Of a DNA stretch of 64,000 nucleotides, positions 46,201-58,194 are shown piece after piece. The notes below the pieces were generated by a model. The model saw nothing but the letters and a program-made list of their open reading frames with translations, searched no databases and was not told the DNA's origin. Every line of letters begins with the position of its first letter. Position 1 is the stretch's first letter. The DNA comes from Trebouxia sp. TZW2008. Taxonomy: Eukaryota > Chlorophyta > Trebouxiophyceae > Trebouxiales > Trebouxiaceae. Both the position numbers and the translations under genes were made by a program. The stretch is from assembly GCA_002118135.1 (NCBI GenBank), contig BDIU01000034.1, positions 157,188-221,187 on the forward strand, read 5' to 3'.

Positions 46201-46711
46201 GCAGTACATCCATCAGCAGAACAGCAGCGTTCACTACGTCATCACTGGCGGAGGATCTTTGACTGACTACAGCCCAATTGTGCATTATGACAATGGAGGG
46301 TCGCAGTTTCAGTATTGGGGCTCTGGTGAGTCGTTCTGCCTCATGCATGAAAACCGTGCATGTGTTGCATGCAATTTTGCATACATCTGGTTGTGCGCGC
46401 ACGACAATGCAGTGCCTGAAAATCGACCCCCTTGTGGCATGTACTGCCAAGTGTCAGATTCCTGAATGATATGCAGACGTGTCAACATACTAAGTCCTTT
46501 GCACCTGACTATCTAATGCTGCAACAGACACAGCGTTCTGTGCATACTAGATTGCTCTGTGTGCCTTATCACGCCATGCAATGAGGGCCTGAATTATCTT
46601 CTTCTTGCAGGTTTTGTATCGTGCTTCCTGCAAGGGTCGAGTCTGATGTGTGATTTTTATGGGATCACACAGACAAAGCCTGTGTATAGCATTCAGGTGA
46701 ATGCGCGTTGA
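43266..46711 (+). CDS. Membrane-anchored purple acid phosphatase (PAP17/TRAP-like), about 8 exons
   Basis: Binuclear metal phosphomonoesterase, usually secreted or vacuolar/lysosomal. Exons 43266-43431, 43447-43634, 43985-44105, 44444-44517, 45015-45137, 45401-45551, 45990-46325 and 46611-46711 give about 419 residues. Metal-ligand motifs are all present: GDWG (120-123), GDNFY (153-157), GNHDY (191-195), GHHP (305-308) and GHEHNLQ. Instead of a signal peptide there is a ~75-residue acidic, polar N tail and one hydrophobic helix (WPAVVLFGLVLSAVGLVAAV, about 81-106), which predicts a type II membrane anchor with a lumenal enzyme. Exon 6 appears to end at a GC donor (ACAG/GCAAGT at 45552). The first junction is unresolved: an in-frame TGA lies in a 15-nt GT...AG gap (43432-43446), too short for a normal intron, so the first exon may end elsewhere. 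Confidence 0.88.
44863..45030 (+). repeat. Duplicated acceptor-side intron segment of phosphatase exon 5
   Basis: TTGTCACTCGTGGTGGTGCAGACT at about 44873 recurs as TTGTCACTCATGGTGGTGCAGACT at about 44988, just before the real acceptor (45014). The 115-bp offset resembles the other acceptor-edge duplications, but the copied part is mainly intron. Confidence 0.75.
45585..45630 (+). repeat. Copy of phosphatase exon 6 donor edge
   Basis: CTATCAAACCTCTGCCTCTG then CAAACAGCACAGGCAAAAC repeats the exon end (TACCAAACCTCTGCCTTCG...AATACAG/GCAAGT) 70 bp downstream. It includes the GC-type donor, now changed to GCAAAA. Confidence 0.85.
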
Positions 46712-47334
46712 AGGCGCAAAAGCAGCTGACCCTGTCCTCAATCCCCGCATGCTGTTCTGCCCCTGTTGTTGATGGCCATGTACACTCTCAAAATCTCCAC
46801 CGTATTGCTGGTAGATACCAAAATGGTGCTTACAAAGCAACAACTTAATCAACTTTCTCGTGTTTTGAGCGTATGTTACGTGACTATCCTTGTTATTTTT
46901 TGTGCTTGCTGTACGGTATTTGAATTTGTGGTTGTGTAAGCTTTCTGGGTCTCTTTCTGAACAAGCTTAGCGCTTTGCTCGTGTCTTACATCTGCAATTT
47001 GGTTCGACTCATTTCTGAACAAGACACACACATTAAAGAGCATTCATTGTTTGCTTTCATCTAGGCAAGCAGCAGGCTAGATTTCAGCCCATCAACAATA
47101 TGATTCAGACACTGTGTTGTGGGCGAGACATTCTGTACACGTGTGCGCTCAAGGTCCAAAAGAACAATGTGGAGTATTTAGAGCTGAGCCGACTCAGCAC
47201 TGCATGTGCATTCGAAACAACAAAGCAAAACAGATGGAGACTTGTTCTTCTCGCAGAGCTGTTGCAATCAAAGGACGCAATTGAGCACTGACAAAGATTG
47301 TGATGCGTTCTGCATCACTGTTGGAACTGTGCAT
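46712..47334. other. Convergent 3' region with two opposed TGTAA signals
   Basis: The phosphatase (+) and the Tudor-like gene (-) converge here. A plus-strand TGTAA lies at 46935-46939, and TTACA (TGTAA on the minus strand) at 46986-46990. If both are used, the two transcripts end about 50 bp apart without much overlap. No coding sequence seen. Confidence 0.45.
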
Positions 47335-50300
47335 TCATCCTGCACTCTTAAAGAGGGGAATTTGATGATGTAGTGACGACCCAGCATCATCAATGCTGTG
47401 ACAAAGGGAGGGAGACCAGGTGACAACAGACTGACCAGCTGACGAACCAGGATGAAATAAATCAGCTCCTAAAGTAAGAACCATAGGAGACGTAGGCCCC
47501 AAAGGGGCATGCCATCTGTTGATATTGCTACCCCCATCAAACAATGCTGGCTGAGCATTGTTTCCAGACCCATGTGCAAGGGCTCTGTGAGCATGAGCCT
47601 GCTGGCTGAATCCTCCTTCCCTAGCCTCCATTTCGCCTAGGGCATCCATGAGGCTAGCAAACCTAACTGTGCCTCCGCTGCTCCCTGCGCCGCTGCTGCC
47701 GCCGCTCATAGCCTTGATAATGCGACCAGATCTGACATGATCCAAGCCTGCCTTAGTCATGCCGTTACTGCCTTGCCGTTTGTGGGCAGCCTGGACTTTT
47801 CCAGATGTGCGACTGCTGTGCGGATTGCCACTGGGTATGGCATCGGCAGCTTCGGCTGCCACTGCTGCTGCAACTGCAAAGTTGGCTGCTGCTGCCCGCC
47901 GCTGCATGGCATTTCTGCCGTTTGGCCGCCGCACTGCAGCCAGCCCACATGACTCAAGACCTGCTAGACATGTTCATGCAAGACTGGGGCATTTGTCATG
48001 ACAGCTGGACTTGCTATGCAGCCAATAACATGGACTGTTCGTGTTGTGTAACATTATTATCAGAACGAATTACTGTCATTGTTACTGTTGACAGTGCTGA
48101 GCCAGAGTGCAGACATTGGCTGCCAGGCATGAGCACGAGACCAAGGCACAAATCTGCATTGCACGCAAAGACATTGCTAAGCATTGCCCAACATTGAGCT
48201 GAGCCTGACCTTCAGACGCTTGTCCCTTAGGAGAGCTGGGGCTGTCAGGCACAAGCCCTGCCTCTGCGCTAGCCCTGACATGCCTGGACCCTGCTGAAGG
48301 CTTCAGCCCATCGGCTTCTTCATCTTCAGGCAGGGCTTTGGCAACAGGCTTGGGTCTGAGGCTGGCACGGGTGACCCCAGGGCCGGGGGGGCTCTCAGTC
48401 GGGGGGTCTGGCTCCACGGGCTTTGCATTGATACCATAGGTGCCCCGTATCCGCCCCTGTACGTCACAGCCACACAGGGTAAGTCATGAGTCACTATAAT
48501 ATAATATGCTTCATATCATGACGGCTCTTGACAGTCTGGCTCTTGTTCTATGACTGCTGCAAGTCAGCCCCTCAGTGCAGCAGTGCCTCCGTGGCTACCA
48601 TGCGCTTTGAGAATGCAATAGAAGTTGTAGCATCAAATGCTTGACTCTGACGCTGTCAGTGTCAAGCCTGACACTATCAGTGCTCATAGCTCCGGCTCCA
48701 TCTCAGCATTTCAGAACACCGTGTACAGATGCAACCAACTTTGCAAATGCAATTCCGGCCTGATAACAAGCAAATCACTCCCAAAGACAAAGTTGGCGGC
48801 CATCTGCTATGTATCGACAGAACTGGATAGCTGTCAACTGTGACTGGCATTGACAGCATCTGGTCTTGCTCGTCTACATCCAACGGCATTCCGATACATA
48901 GATGAAATCTGATGCTGCAGGCAATATTGCATTAGACTGATAGGCTACATGGCGATCTACCTTTCTGTCACGCCGAGGCTTGACTACTTGCTTGCGTGGT
49001 GGGTCTGCTTCTGCTGCAGCTTCTGCCTTGCTGTCAGCAGCCTTCCCGCCTTTTGCAGCCGCACCGTCAGCTGCAGCAAACATAGCTTTAGGCAAAAGGC
49101 TGCTGTCATAGGACCACCGCCATCAACATCACTGCCATCAACATCACTGCCATCAACATCCATGCCATTAACATCACTGCCATCAACATCAGAATGATGT
49201 CAAGGCTGAATGCCTATGCATCCAACCTGGTCAACAGGCAGAGTGAATGGCTGAAGAGGCATTCGACATGGGATGCGCAGTCAAGCAGACAGCAGCCTCA
49301 TGTGGGAGTGTTCATAGTCACAACAAAGCAGGGACCATTTGTTTGAAGTCTTTCGATAGCACATACGCTGCTGCAGTCTGTGTGTAGCAGTTGGTGGTGA
49401 TGCAGTCCGTCGAGTCACGCGCTGTCATTCTGATGCACTAGCGCATGGCTCTTAAGATGTCAAACTCTCACCAGCACTTCTCAGAACTCATGCTTGTCAC
49501 TTTGTGTACACCTCATTTTGCCTGACATGAAGAAGTTCATCTGCATCTGAGGTTGCCTTGCTTGAACATGCGTGACTGCACTGCAACAGCTGCTGAACAT
49601 GATATGCAAATGCAGCAAATGGTGATGGCTAAGGGTGGGAAAGGAGCACACCTGGTGACGCAGCTGCATCATCAGAGGCAAGTTTCTCCTCACACTGCAG
49701 GGCTGCTTCCAAGCCAGAAGGGCCCTTGCCTGCACCAGCCTTGCCCTGCTGCCCCAAAGGCTCTGCCTGTTCATGCTCCTTCTTGCCAGCTGCTGACTCT
49801 GCAAACCACTATTGTTTGCTGCATCCCTTTGCTCTTGAGGTGCATGCATCAGAGGCAGATGACTGCCTGAGCTATAAATAGGACCAGCTGCCTGTCCAGA
49901 GCACGCCCCCTCACAACCATGCTGACAGGTCCAAAACTGCCCGGACAGCAGAAACGCATAAGATTTGCTAAGCTGTTCACAGGCTGTGTTGGCAAGACAC
50001 TCTAAACGCCAGCAGCTGATGCATGACAGCAAAGAGCAGGCCTGCCACGGGCCTGCTTTGACTACTTACTAGTGCGTTTGCATGCTGATGGGGCTGTGCA
50101 ACAATGACCAGCCTGCTCAACTGGCAACCGATCAGCTTGCAATGCTGTGGTGTCATTCAGCACCTAAACCAGCGCTGCGTATCAATCAAAGCAGGGTGAG
50201 CACCAGAGCAATGCACCTGTGCCGGTTTATGCAATATACAGCAGCAACACATTGTCACGAATGTGCAAGCCAAGTCAGTTTGCAGCTGCTTGGATGCAGA

Positions 50301-53300
50301 AGCTGCAAGTCATTGTAGCTGTGACTGCTGTCTTGCATGCTAACACACCACAATAAAACGCCTCACCTGACAGGCTGACTGCCTCCTGCTTGTCGTCAGC
50401 CGCTGTCTGCTTCAGCTCTGCCGCAATAGCAGGGGCTGTTTTGCCAGCAGCCGCACTGCCCTTGCTATTGCCTTTGGAAGGCCTGCCAGATGGTTGCACA
50501 GCAGCCCCAGCATTATTGCTGTGGTTTCCAGCGTTCTCGTCAGCGCTGCTGGTCTGAGCTTCATCTTTGGCAGCTGTGCTTGGCTTAGCCGCATCTGCTG
50601 CATTTTCAGCCTGTCTGTCTGGATGTGCAGCTGAAGCCCCAATGTTATGCCTGCTGTTGGCAGCATCTGCTTTTGCATCTGCCCTGACTCCGGGGCCATG
50701 GGACGCGGTGGCAGTGTCAGGTTTTTGACTGCCGGAAGCAAGGGTCGCCTTGGTGTCAGCTTGCTCTTCAGCACTGTCATCAGGGATGGGTTTTTCCCTG
50801 ATGTCAACTGCTTCTGCAGCTTTCAAATTACTGCTGCCACGTATACGCCCTGGCCGACCTGCCCTATGGCCAGGCCTGTTTCCAGATGCCCTGCCCTGCA
50901 GCCTGCTCAGCCTGCCTGACTTCTCCTCTTCATCCTTGACGACAGAGTCAGTACCGGTCCCCTCCCCTTGGCTTTCCTTACTGCCTCTGCCAGAAGGCTC
51001 CGCTGCAAATCCAGTGTCAGCGGAAACGCCGTGCTGATCTCGGTTGTCTTCTGAACTGCCCACATTGCCGTCTGAATCATTGTTGCTGCTGGTGTTGTTG
51101 CCGCTTCCAGTGAGCAGGGCTTTGCGCTTGGTATACTGGTTTTGGTGGGTGCCGTGGGCCACTGATGGGGTACCCCTCTCCCCAGCTTTGGGCTCCCATG
51201 CACCGTCACCCTGCACACCATATGATCCAGCTGAGCAAGGACAGTGCTGCCAAAAATGTCTTGCTTGAACCTCCCTGCAATTTGAATGTGGCCAGCTGCC
51301 TCACAGCAGCACCGTTGCTAATAGCGCTTTCAATCCTGAAATTCTGACTAGAGTGTCTTGCGGTCACTCATGTGGCAGCTATTCAAGTGGACCAAATTGC
51401 ATTGTAATGACACATGAAATCACATGCCGGCATGCCAACTGAGAAACTTGCCCTGGATGAAGATGATGTTGGGTAGTCACATGTGACACTGCGCATGTGA
51501 TGCTTTGTATTGCAAAGCGATGTTCTAGAAGCTTTGCTTGCCTGAATCTAAACACAGCAAGCCAAGCCAGCAAAGGAACATAAGGTCTGTTTCAAGACTT
51601 TGAACAGGGAGGCTGTGGTAACACAGGTGACCCTGGAGTACTTGAAGGCTTATTGCACCTGGAATCATGACCTGTGATTGCATCTTAAGCTATGTGCAAT
51701 GCAATCCAGACTTGGTGCACCAGCTTCAGGAATCGAGATCAGCAGAACAGTTGGTCCCAATCACACTTGGCATTTTGCCATGTGTTGTGAAGGCCAATAG
51801 CTCTGCTTATCCTGTCCACAAAGCCAGAGCGCCAAACCTTGATGGCGATGTCACGACTCAACTGCAAGCGTAGAGATTGCAAGGAGATTACAAAGCGCTT
51901 GCAGACTATGAGTAACAAAATGAGAGAGACGTCTGCTGCAAAGGGTTGCAGTTGATAAAAAACTTCATGAATTGGCACCTTTTAGAATTGCAGCAAGTGG
52001 GTCTGTGTTCTTGACATGTGCATGAGGGCAGCCTCAAGCCATATGCAGCAGGCGTGATGCAATATTGCTGACATGTGCATGAGGCAGACTTACCAAATGT
52101 TTCCAGGCTTTGTTCTTGTAGCTGCCTCGCCAAATACGCTCTGAGTCCCTAGCAAGCCAACTTGGCTGTAGCTGCTGCTCAAATCCCATGAACTCTGGAC
52201 ATACACAAGGTACACTTGTCACAATCGCTGTGTCATTGCTATGACAGACATGAAACAACATGTCAGTAGCGTCAGTGGCACTTGTGTCACAACACTTGGC
52301 TGGGCTGAAGCTGTTGCTGGAATTTCATGAACTCTGCAAATTCAAAACTTTCAGTCAACATCATGCATGACTCTGGGTCATTGCTATCGCCAACTATACA
52401 CTGCACATGCAACAACAAGCTAGCTGGGCTGCAGCTGCGGCTCAAATCCCAAAACAACTGCAGTGCCAGAGGACACGACCAATAATAGGGCACTTGTGCC
52501 TGCAGCAGTCTGGCTCATGCTACTGCATCTTGCCAGACAAGAGACTGTATCAAAGTTCCTCCACGATTTGTCAGAAACTACCAAAATGCATTGTGTACCA
52601 TGCGCGATATAGCCAAGCAATCTATGATCATATTGAGGCTGTGCTGATGGACAAGCTGTACACCAAGAGCCAGACTGCATCAGATACCATAAGCAGCATG
52701 ACAGCAGTGGATGCAAGGATGCATGGTCAGCATCCACAGGCGACATTGCAGCTGCCAAAGGCAATCAGGCTTACCAATCCTGACTCTGAAAGCCTCCTCC
52801 TTGAGCACGCGCACCCGGTAGTAGCTGCCATTCTGCTTCTGCAGCACCATGGGGTTCTTGGCTGGCAGCTTGGCGCGTTTGCTCACCCCTGCTGCTACGC
52901 CATCGCTGCCTCTTCTGCCTGCACAGATGATACACATGCTCACGTGTTTGTCTAGGGGGGATCACACGCTCAGGCCAGACCATTGGAAGCACTTCAGGCT
53001 CTGCTGTTAGGACAGAAGCATGTGCAGCCCAGGCTCGCCCCTGCTGCTGTGTAGTTGTTACCCCTTCTGCCTACACAAACGCAAAAAAAATTTCACAACG
53101 CCTGTCATGGTACAACACATGCCCAAGGTACACCAAAACAGAAACTCTCATTGTCAAGCATGAGGACAGAATATGTGCAGCCCAGGCTCACCCCTGCAGT
53201 TGCACCATCAATGCCTCTCCTTCCTGTATGACACAAACAATCAATTCATCCTGCTGGGTCACAATCACTGTTGTAATAGAGCAACAACAGACAGGGTTGC

Positions 53301-56300
53301 TGTCACAGCCCAGCGACTGGGACAAAGCAACAACATACAATGCCTGCCACATCCAGTCACATGGGCAGAGCAACGCCGGAAAGAAAGTTTGCCAGACCTG
53401 TCATACCCAGTCGCAATGACACAGCAGGCAAACAGCATGGAGTTCAAGACTAGCCTTGGACATGAGCATGGACTGTCAAAGGCAGTCCACACTTGCAGCT
53501 GAAATATCAGCTAGGCACACCTTTGGCCCCTGCAAACTGCCACATATCAATTTTTGGTGCTTGTCACATCCCATCACACCAAAAGAGCAACAACAAAAAA
53601 GACAGCTGCTCAAGCAGTGGGCAATGGGACGCAAGACTGTGTGCGTTAGACACAGTCCAGACTTGTAGCTGAAACAGCAACAAGGCAGACCTTGTACTTG
53701 TCGATGCAAGGTTGGGCTTGCAACCATTCACTAGCTGATGTGGTATGCAAGCTCAAGCACCTCTCCAATGTAGAGCTCCAGAGAGATGCTGGGGCTTTTT
53801 TACAATGTTTGTAGATTGCTGCAAGCCAATGCTTGCCTTGGCAGGCAGCCAATGATTGCATAACAGGCTATTGCAACAACCGTGAAAAAGTTGATAGCAG
53901 ATTGGGCAGGCTGTCGTCATTCTGACAGACAATAGAAGCTGTTGACATAGTGGTACTCATAGGCTGTGACACGTCCATGGCTGTTGTGAGACTCAAGTTA
54001 TGCTGCATCTAGAATGGCAGCCACTTTGACATGTGCATAGATCTTTCAGCAGTCAGGACAGCATCTTGATGGGCGTTCCTCACTGCAACAGCACGCGTGT
54101 TGGTGGTGCTTGTCCTTTAGCACAGCCAACAAGGATTCTGTTACAGTAAGAGAAACACATCACAGATGCTCTTGCCTTGCTGAGATCCATGCACAAAGCA
54201 AAACAAAAGTTCTTGATGCCTTGCACAGCCGTAGCACATCTATGCCTGCATGCCTGCTGCATATACTAGCCTGGAAATGCCTGGGCAGTAGCATGTGGGG
54301 CTGCTACTGCTCCACGCAGTTGTCTTTGTGTGGGCAAAACATCTGTTCTATAGCACAGCCTAAGCAAAAGCGTCCTTTCAGCACAAGAACATCTGGCTGG
54401 TCAGGAAAGGTTGAACAGTTCGTTGCAACCCTAAGCAAAAGCCCCACCTGAGCCCCCAACTGCATCTGCTTGATCAGGACATGCCCCAGCAGGGTCAGCA
54501 TGGCTATGTGACTCTCCACTAGTGCTAGCGCCACCAGTGCCATGCCTCAACCTGCCAGAGGTCACCTCAGCCTTCAATGCACCATCTTCCAAGACCCCAG
54601 CTTTCCCACTGCGCCTTTTGTGGCCCAGGCTAGTGCTGCCAGTCGCCTTTCCAGGGCTCCCACTACTGCCTTGGTGAAGGGCAGTTCTGTCCCCACTAAC
54701 AGTGGGCTGCTCCAGTTTGACTGGCAAGCTTCTGCCAGTGCGGCGCTGGTCACTAGCGCCTAGTGGGTGCTGCTGAGAAGAAGAGGGTTGCTGCAGGGAG
54801 CGCACTGCTCGCAGCTCTGGAGTTGCACTGCGGCGCTTGGACCGCTGATGGGCGTCTGTCTGACTGTACGTGTCTGCATCCTCCTCAGCCTTCAGGCCGT
54901 GCCTGCATGAGGATGTATATATGAGCAGTATTGCACCATACATCATATGCAATACGCATTGTCATACAATATGAGCACTCACCATTGCAGGCCAGTCTGC
55001 CTGGTTTGCATCTGCATGACGTGCAACTTCACCCACAGGCATCAACTCACTTGCAACTGGTTGCATGACATGCACCTTCCTTCACAGGCTGACTGCATCT
55101 GTTTGCATGTCGCGCATGGTCGTCTCAGGCTCAACACCACAGCTCTGCAGTGACAGGTAATGCCTCTCAAGCAGCAACACCTTACCATGTCGACCGCGCG
55201 CACTTTGCATAGCAACATGAGCCATCTAAGCTTGTTGTTGCATGCACTACCCACGGCGTACCTTGACATGCACAATAAAAGCCCAAGCCATGTGAATGGT
55301 GCATGACAGGGATGCACCGCGAGCAGTGCATGTGGCAACAAACCTGGTCGCCTTACACTGATGGTGGTGCTTACAGAGATAGGATGGATACATGCAAGTG
55401 CTGCTACGACCAGGTTGCTGTTTGCTCCAGAAAGGCCCTGCTTCAAGCGTGAGGCAGCTGGGCAGGCAGGAGTGCAATCACCTGATTGCATGGTCTGCTA
55501 GACCCACGCCATGAGATGACAAAATGCCTGCCTCAATCTGGCGTCGTTGTCATACAGAACGACACAGAATGCGCAAAATCACATGTGGTCTGAGGTGTGA
55601 AGATGTGAGGTGAAATGTGACAATGTGATGGGCATGCTGAGCTGACAGTCGCAGCCTGCATGGTCAACTGAGCATTGCCATGCAAGGTGACAGAGAACGT
55701 ATGCAAACTTGCATATGCATGTGAGATACAACTTCAGAACTGACCATGCAACATGCATGCTGAGCTGTACCTTTTCCTGCCTGCATGGTCTGCTGAGCGG
55801 CTAGGCATCTGCTTGTCTTCACTTGAGGGGTCTGGCACACTGCCAGCCCGGGTGCGACGGGGCCCAGCTGGCTGGTTGCTTCTGGCATCCCCGCTGTCTG
55901 ACATGCTGACAGAATGATCATGCAGGCGCCGCAGCTCCCTAGGCACATGCTGATCTCTGATGGGTCTGGGTGATGCCTCAATTGAACCATCCTCTTGCTC
56001 CTGTCCATCCACACCATGATAGGCTTGGTTGCCGCCAACCTGCTGTGCATGATCACACAAGTTGAAGTCTACAATGAATGGTTGCCAGGTGCAAAATCAC
56101 ACGAGGCAAAGTCTACAATGAGCGGTGGCCAGGTGAAGAGAACAGTCCACAGTGCTGATCGCTGTTGGGTCTGGCTGACAACCATCCTTTTGCTATCATG
56201 ATATGGATGGCCAGAAGCAAGAAAATGGCCGTGTTCAATTGTCACCCAGACCCAAAAGAGATCAGCGCTGTTGACTCTCTTCACTTGGCCACTGCTCAGT

Positions 56301-57213
56301 GTACACTTTGAATGATATGATTTGGCGCAGCAGGTTGGCAGCAACCAAGCCTATCAGGGTGTGCATGGTTGCCGCCAATCTGGCACAAGGGATGAGACAT
56401 AGCCTGGATGAGGCAGGATGGCCAAGCTAGGAGCATGTCTTCACTGACGCTTGAGGATTACAAGCTACCTACAGTGCTGTATGTTGCAGACTGAACAGGA
56501 ATCACACAGACTGATGTGCTTAAGATAGAACTTTGTATAGACAGGTACACATAGGGCGCGAATTGAGACCAACAAGGATATGCTGAGATCTGAGGATGTT
56601 TACCTCAGGCTTGTAGAAGACAGGTGCTTTGCGCACACGAGTAATATGGCGAGTGATGGGAGCAGCTGTTGGCGAGTCTGGTCCATTCAGCTGCTCATGC
56701 AGCTTCCTGGCTAGCTCTGCGTCATCACTATCCAAAGGCACAGCATTGCTGAACCCATCCACTTGGCCATCCTCACCCTCACATGGCTTCAAACGCTTGA
56801 TGGGAGAGCAGCTATGGGTTTTACCTGCAGCAGCAAAGAAGTATGCAAGTTGAGAGCGTAGAATCCCTCTTGCAATGCAGTGAGAACACGAAGCTCTGCA
56901 GTGCTCATTGCAAACAAGTCTGGCCCGAGCAGATCGTATCACAGCCTTTGTACTGTAATTGACATCTGACACAAGGGGCTTCCCTTGAACAGTGGGGTCC
57001 AGACTTGTGAAGATCAAGCAGGATGTGATCTTCAGGCTGACATGTAGGTGCTGTATTGTATTGGTCAGGGCACAAGAGCACATAGCAGCAGGCGAGCAAG
57101 AAAAGCTCGTGCAGCAATGTGGCCTGCAAATGCTCACCGTTTTTGGGTGGTGAGACCTCCTCTGGAGCTTTAGTAACACCGTTTTGACGTGGCTTAACAG
57201 CAGTCTTTGACAT
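47335..57213 (-). CDS. Large disordered protein with Tudor-like module and AT-hook-like motifs, 11 exons
   Basis: Exons in transcript order: 57213-57138, 56824-56604, 56039-55771, 54902-54448, 52918-52775, 52194-52094, 51210-50367, 49798-49652, 49070-48961, 48456-48210, 47933-47335. All phases match, giving 1070 residues. Near the N terminus are DDAELARKLHEQLNG and RHITRVRKAPVFYKPE. Around residues 340-430 is the only folded-looking part: KNPMVLQKQNGSYYRVRV, VRIEFMGFEQQLQPSW, ERIWRGSYKNKAWKHL and GDGAWEPK, which reads like a Tudor-type beta barrel plus a Trp-rich extension. Two GRIRG motifs (one as GRPGRIRG) resemble AT-hooks. The remainder is Ser/Ala/Gly/Lys/Glu-rich. I infer a nuclear chromatin-associated role; no family name is claimed. 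Exon edges of the Tudor part are duplicated in its introns. Confidence 0.75.
49112..49196. repeat. 15-bp tandem minisatellite
   Basis: Five units of CCATCAACATCACTG, with variants CCATGCCATTAAC and CCATCAACATCAG, in an intron of the Tudor-like gene. Confidence 0.9.
52150..52470 (-). repeat. Copies of the Tudor-like gene exon 6 acceptor edge
   Basis: Minus-strand acceptors followed by EFMGFEQQLQPSW code (genuine, 52194), EFMKFQQQLQPS (52333, offset 139 bp) and VLGFEPQLQPS (about 52460). A weaker echo of FMKFF lies further downstream near 51965. The spacing is about 130-140 bp. Confidence 0.85.
52870..53230 (-). repeat. Copies of the Tudor-like gene exon 5 acceptor edge
   Basis: The exon start coding RRGSDGVAAGVS (genuine, 52918) is echoed as RRGNNYTAAGAS near 53070 and RRGIDGATAGVS near 53218, each followed by the GCAGGGGYGAGC motif. 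The spacing is about 150 bp. The copies lie upstream in the transcript. Confidence 0.82.
53480..53720 (-). repeat. Intronic ~165-bp duplication
   Basis: On the minus strand, ATTTCAG or GTTTCAG followed by CT(G/A)CAAGTGTGGACTG recurs near 53502 and 53667, with surrounding similarity. This could be decayed edge copies of an exon I did not place, or plain intron duplication. Confidence 0.6.
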
Positions 57214-58194
57214 TCCTCAAGACAGCAGACGCTATAGCTGTCTTGGCAATGCTGCACTGGCCGCCAGCATCAGCCCAACAGCAGGCAGTGAAGCTCTCCC
57301 TGTGCCTGCAGATCATTAACAGCAGTTTGAATGAAAGTGCAGATACATCAATGCCCCCAGTGTGTGCTGCATGCGAAAAAAGAGCGCCACTGTGCGGCTG
57401 GCTGCACAGGAGTGGGATGCAGGGTGCGGGTGCGGGTGCAGTAGAAGTGTGGACCATATCAAAGCTGCAAGGTAATGCATTGTTGGGACTGACACGAGCT
57501 TGCTGATGCTTGTGACTAAGCTTGATGCCAAGTCAAAGGAGTTGCGCTGCAGAAGGCAGTGGTGTGCCTGGACATCGAGCTTGCAGACACAGCAAGCCCT
57601 GACCTCCATCGACAAAGAAAATACGACACTTGCTTGCAGGCACGAGTGCAAGGTACTTGGCAGGTAATGCTATGTGTGTTGTATGCTTGCCAGCGCGCGA
57701 CAGCTACCTGAGCTCTCCAGCCCAGATGCTCGGTGCAGTTTGTCACTCCCGGACAGATGTTACACAACGCGTTCAACACCTTGCAGGAAGTAACAGCAGG
57801 ACCGCAGCGTCCGAAAGCTCGGCAAGCTCTTGATGCTGCTCAACTCCTCCAAGAAATGCACAGTCACAAATCTTGCAGTCTTGACTAATTTGCGCAGCGT
57901 CTGCTACTGCCACAGTATGTGACACGCGGATGTTACTGAGTGCTCTCCGAATACAAGACCAGCGTCGTAAGGTGCCAAGAGACAAGAATTGCAGATTCTG
58001 TGCAAGGCAAGCTGCTAGGTGCTGATGCTGCCCATAATCTGTGCTAGCTGCCTGCACTGCACAAAGTACTGCTTCAGAATCCCACGAGGAATATGCAAAG
58101 CAATGTAGCGAGGGGGGCAGGGGTCATGCACCAAGCATGGACAGGCAGTTGCGAGTCGACGCTTCGGTGCTTAGCGTAGACTCGGCTGTGCGTG
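57214..58194. promoter_or_regulatory. Divergent upstream region between the Tudor-like gene (-) and MLF gene (+)
   Basis: About 980 bp separate the two start codons. Frames on both strands are open in patches. A plus-strand stretch (57690-57833) coding SYLSSPAQMLGAVC...SESSASS looks like a possible small-gene C terminus, but I found no start or domain. Otherwise it holds promoters and 5' UTRs. Confidence 0.4.

Noticed and set aside
57630..57833. Plus-strand gene end upstream of the MLF gene
   Set aside because: Sequence ending SESSASS looks like a C terminus, but no start, domain or supported splice junction was found. It is kept only as a remark.
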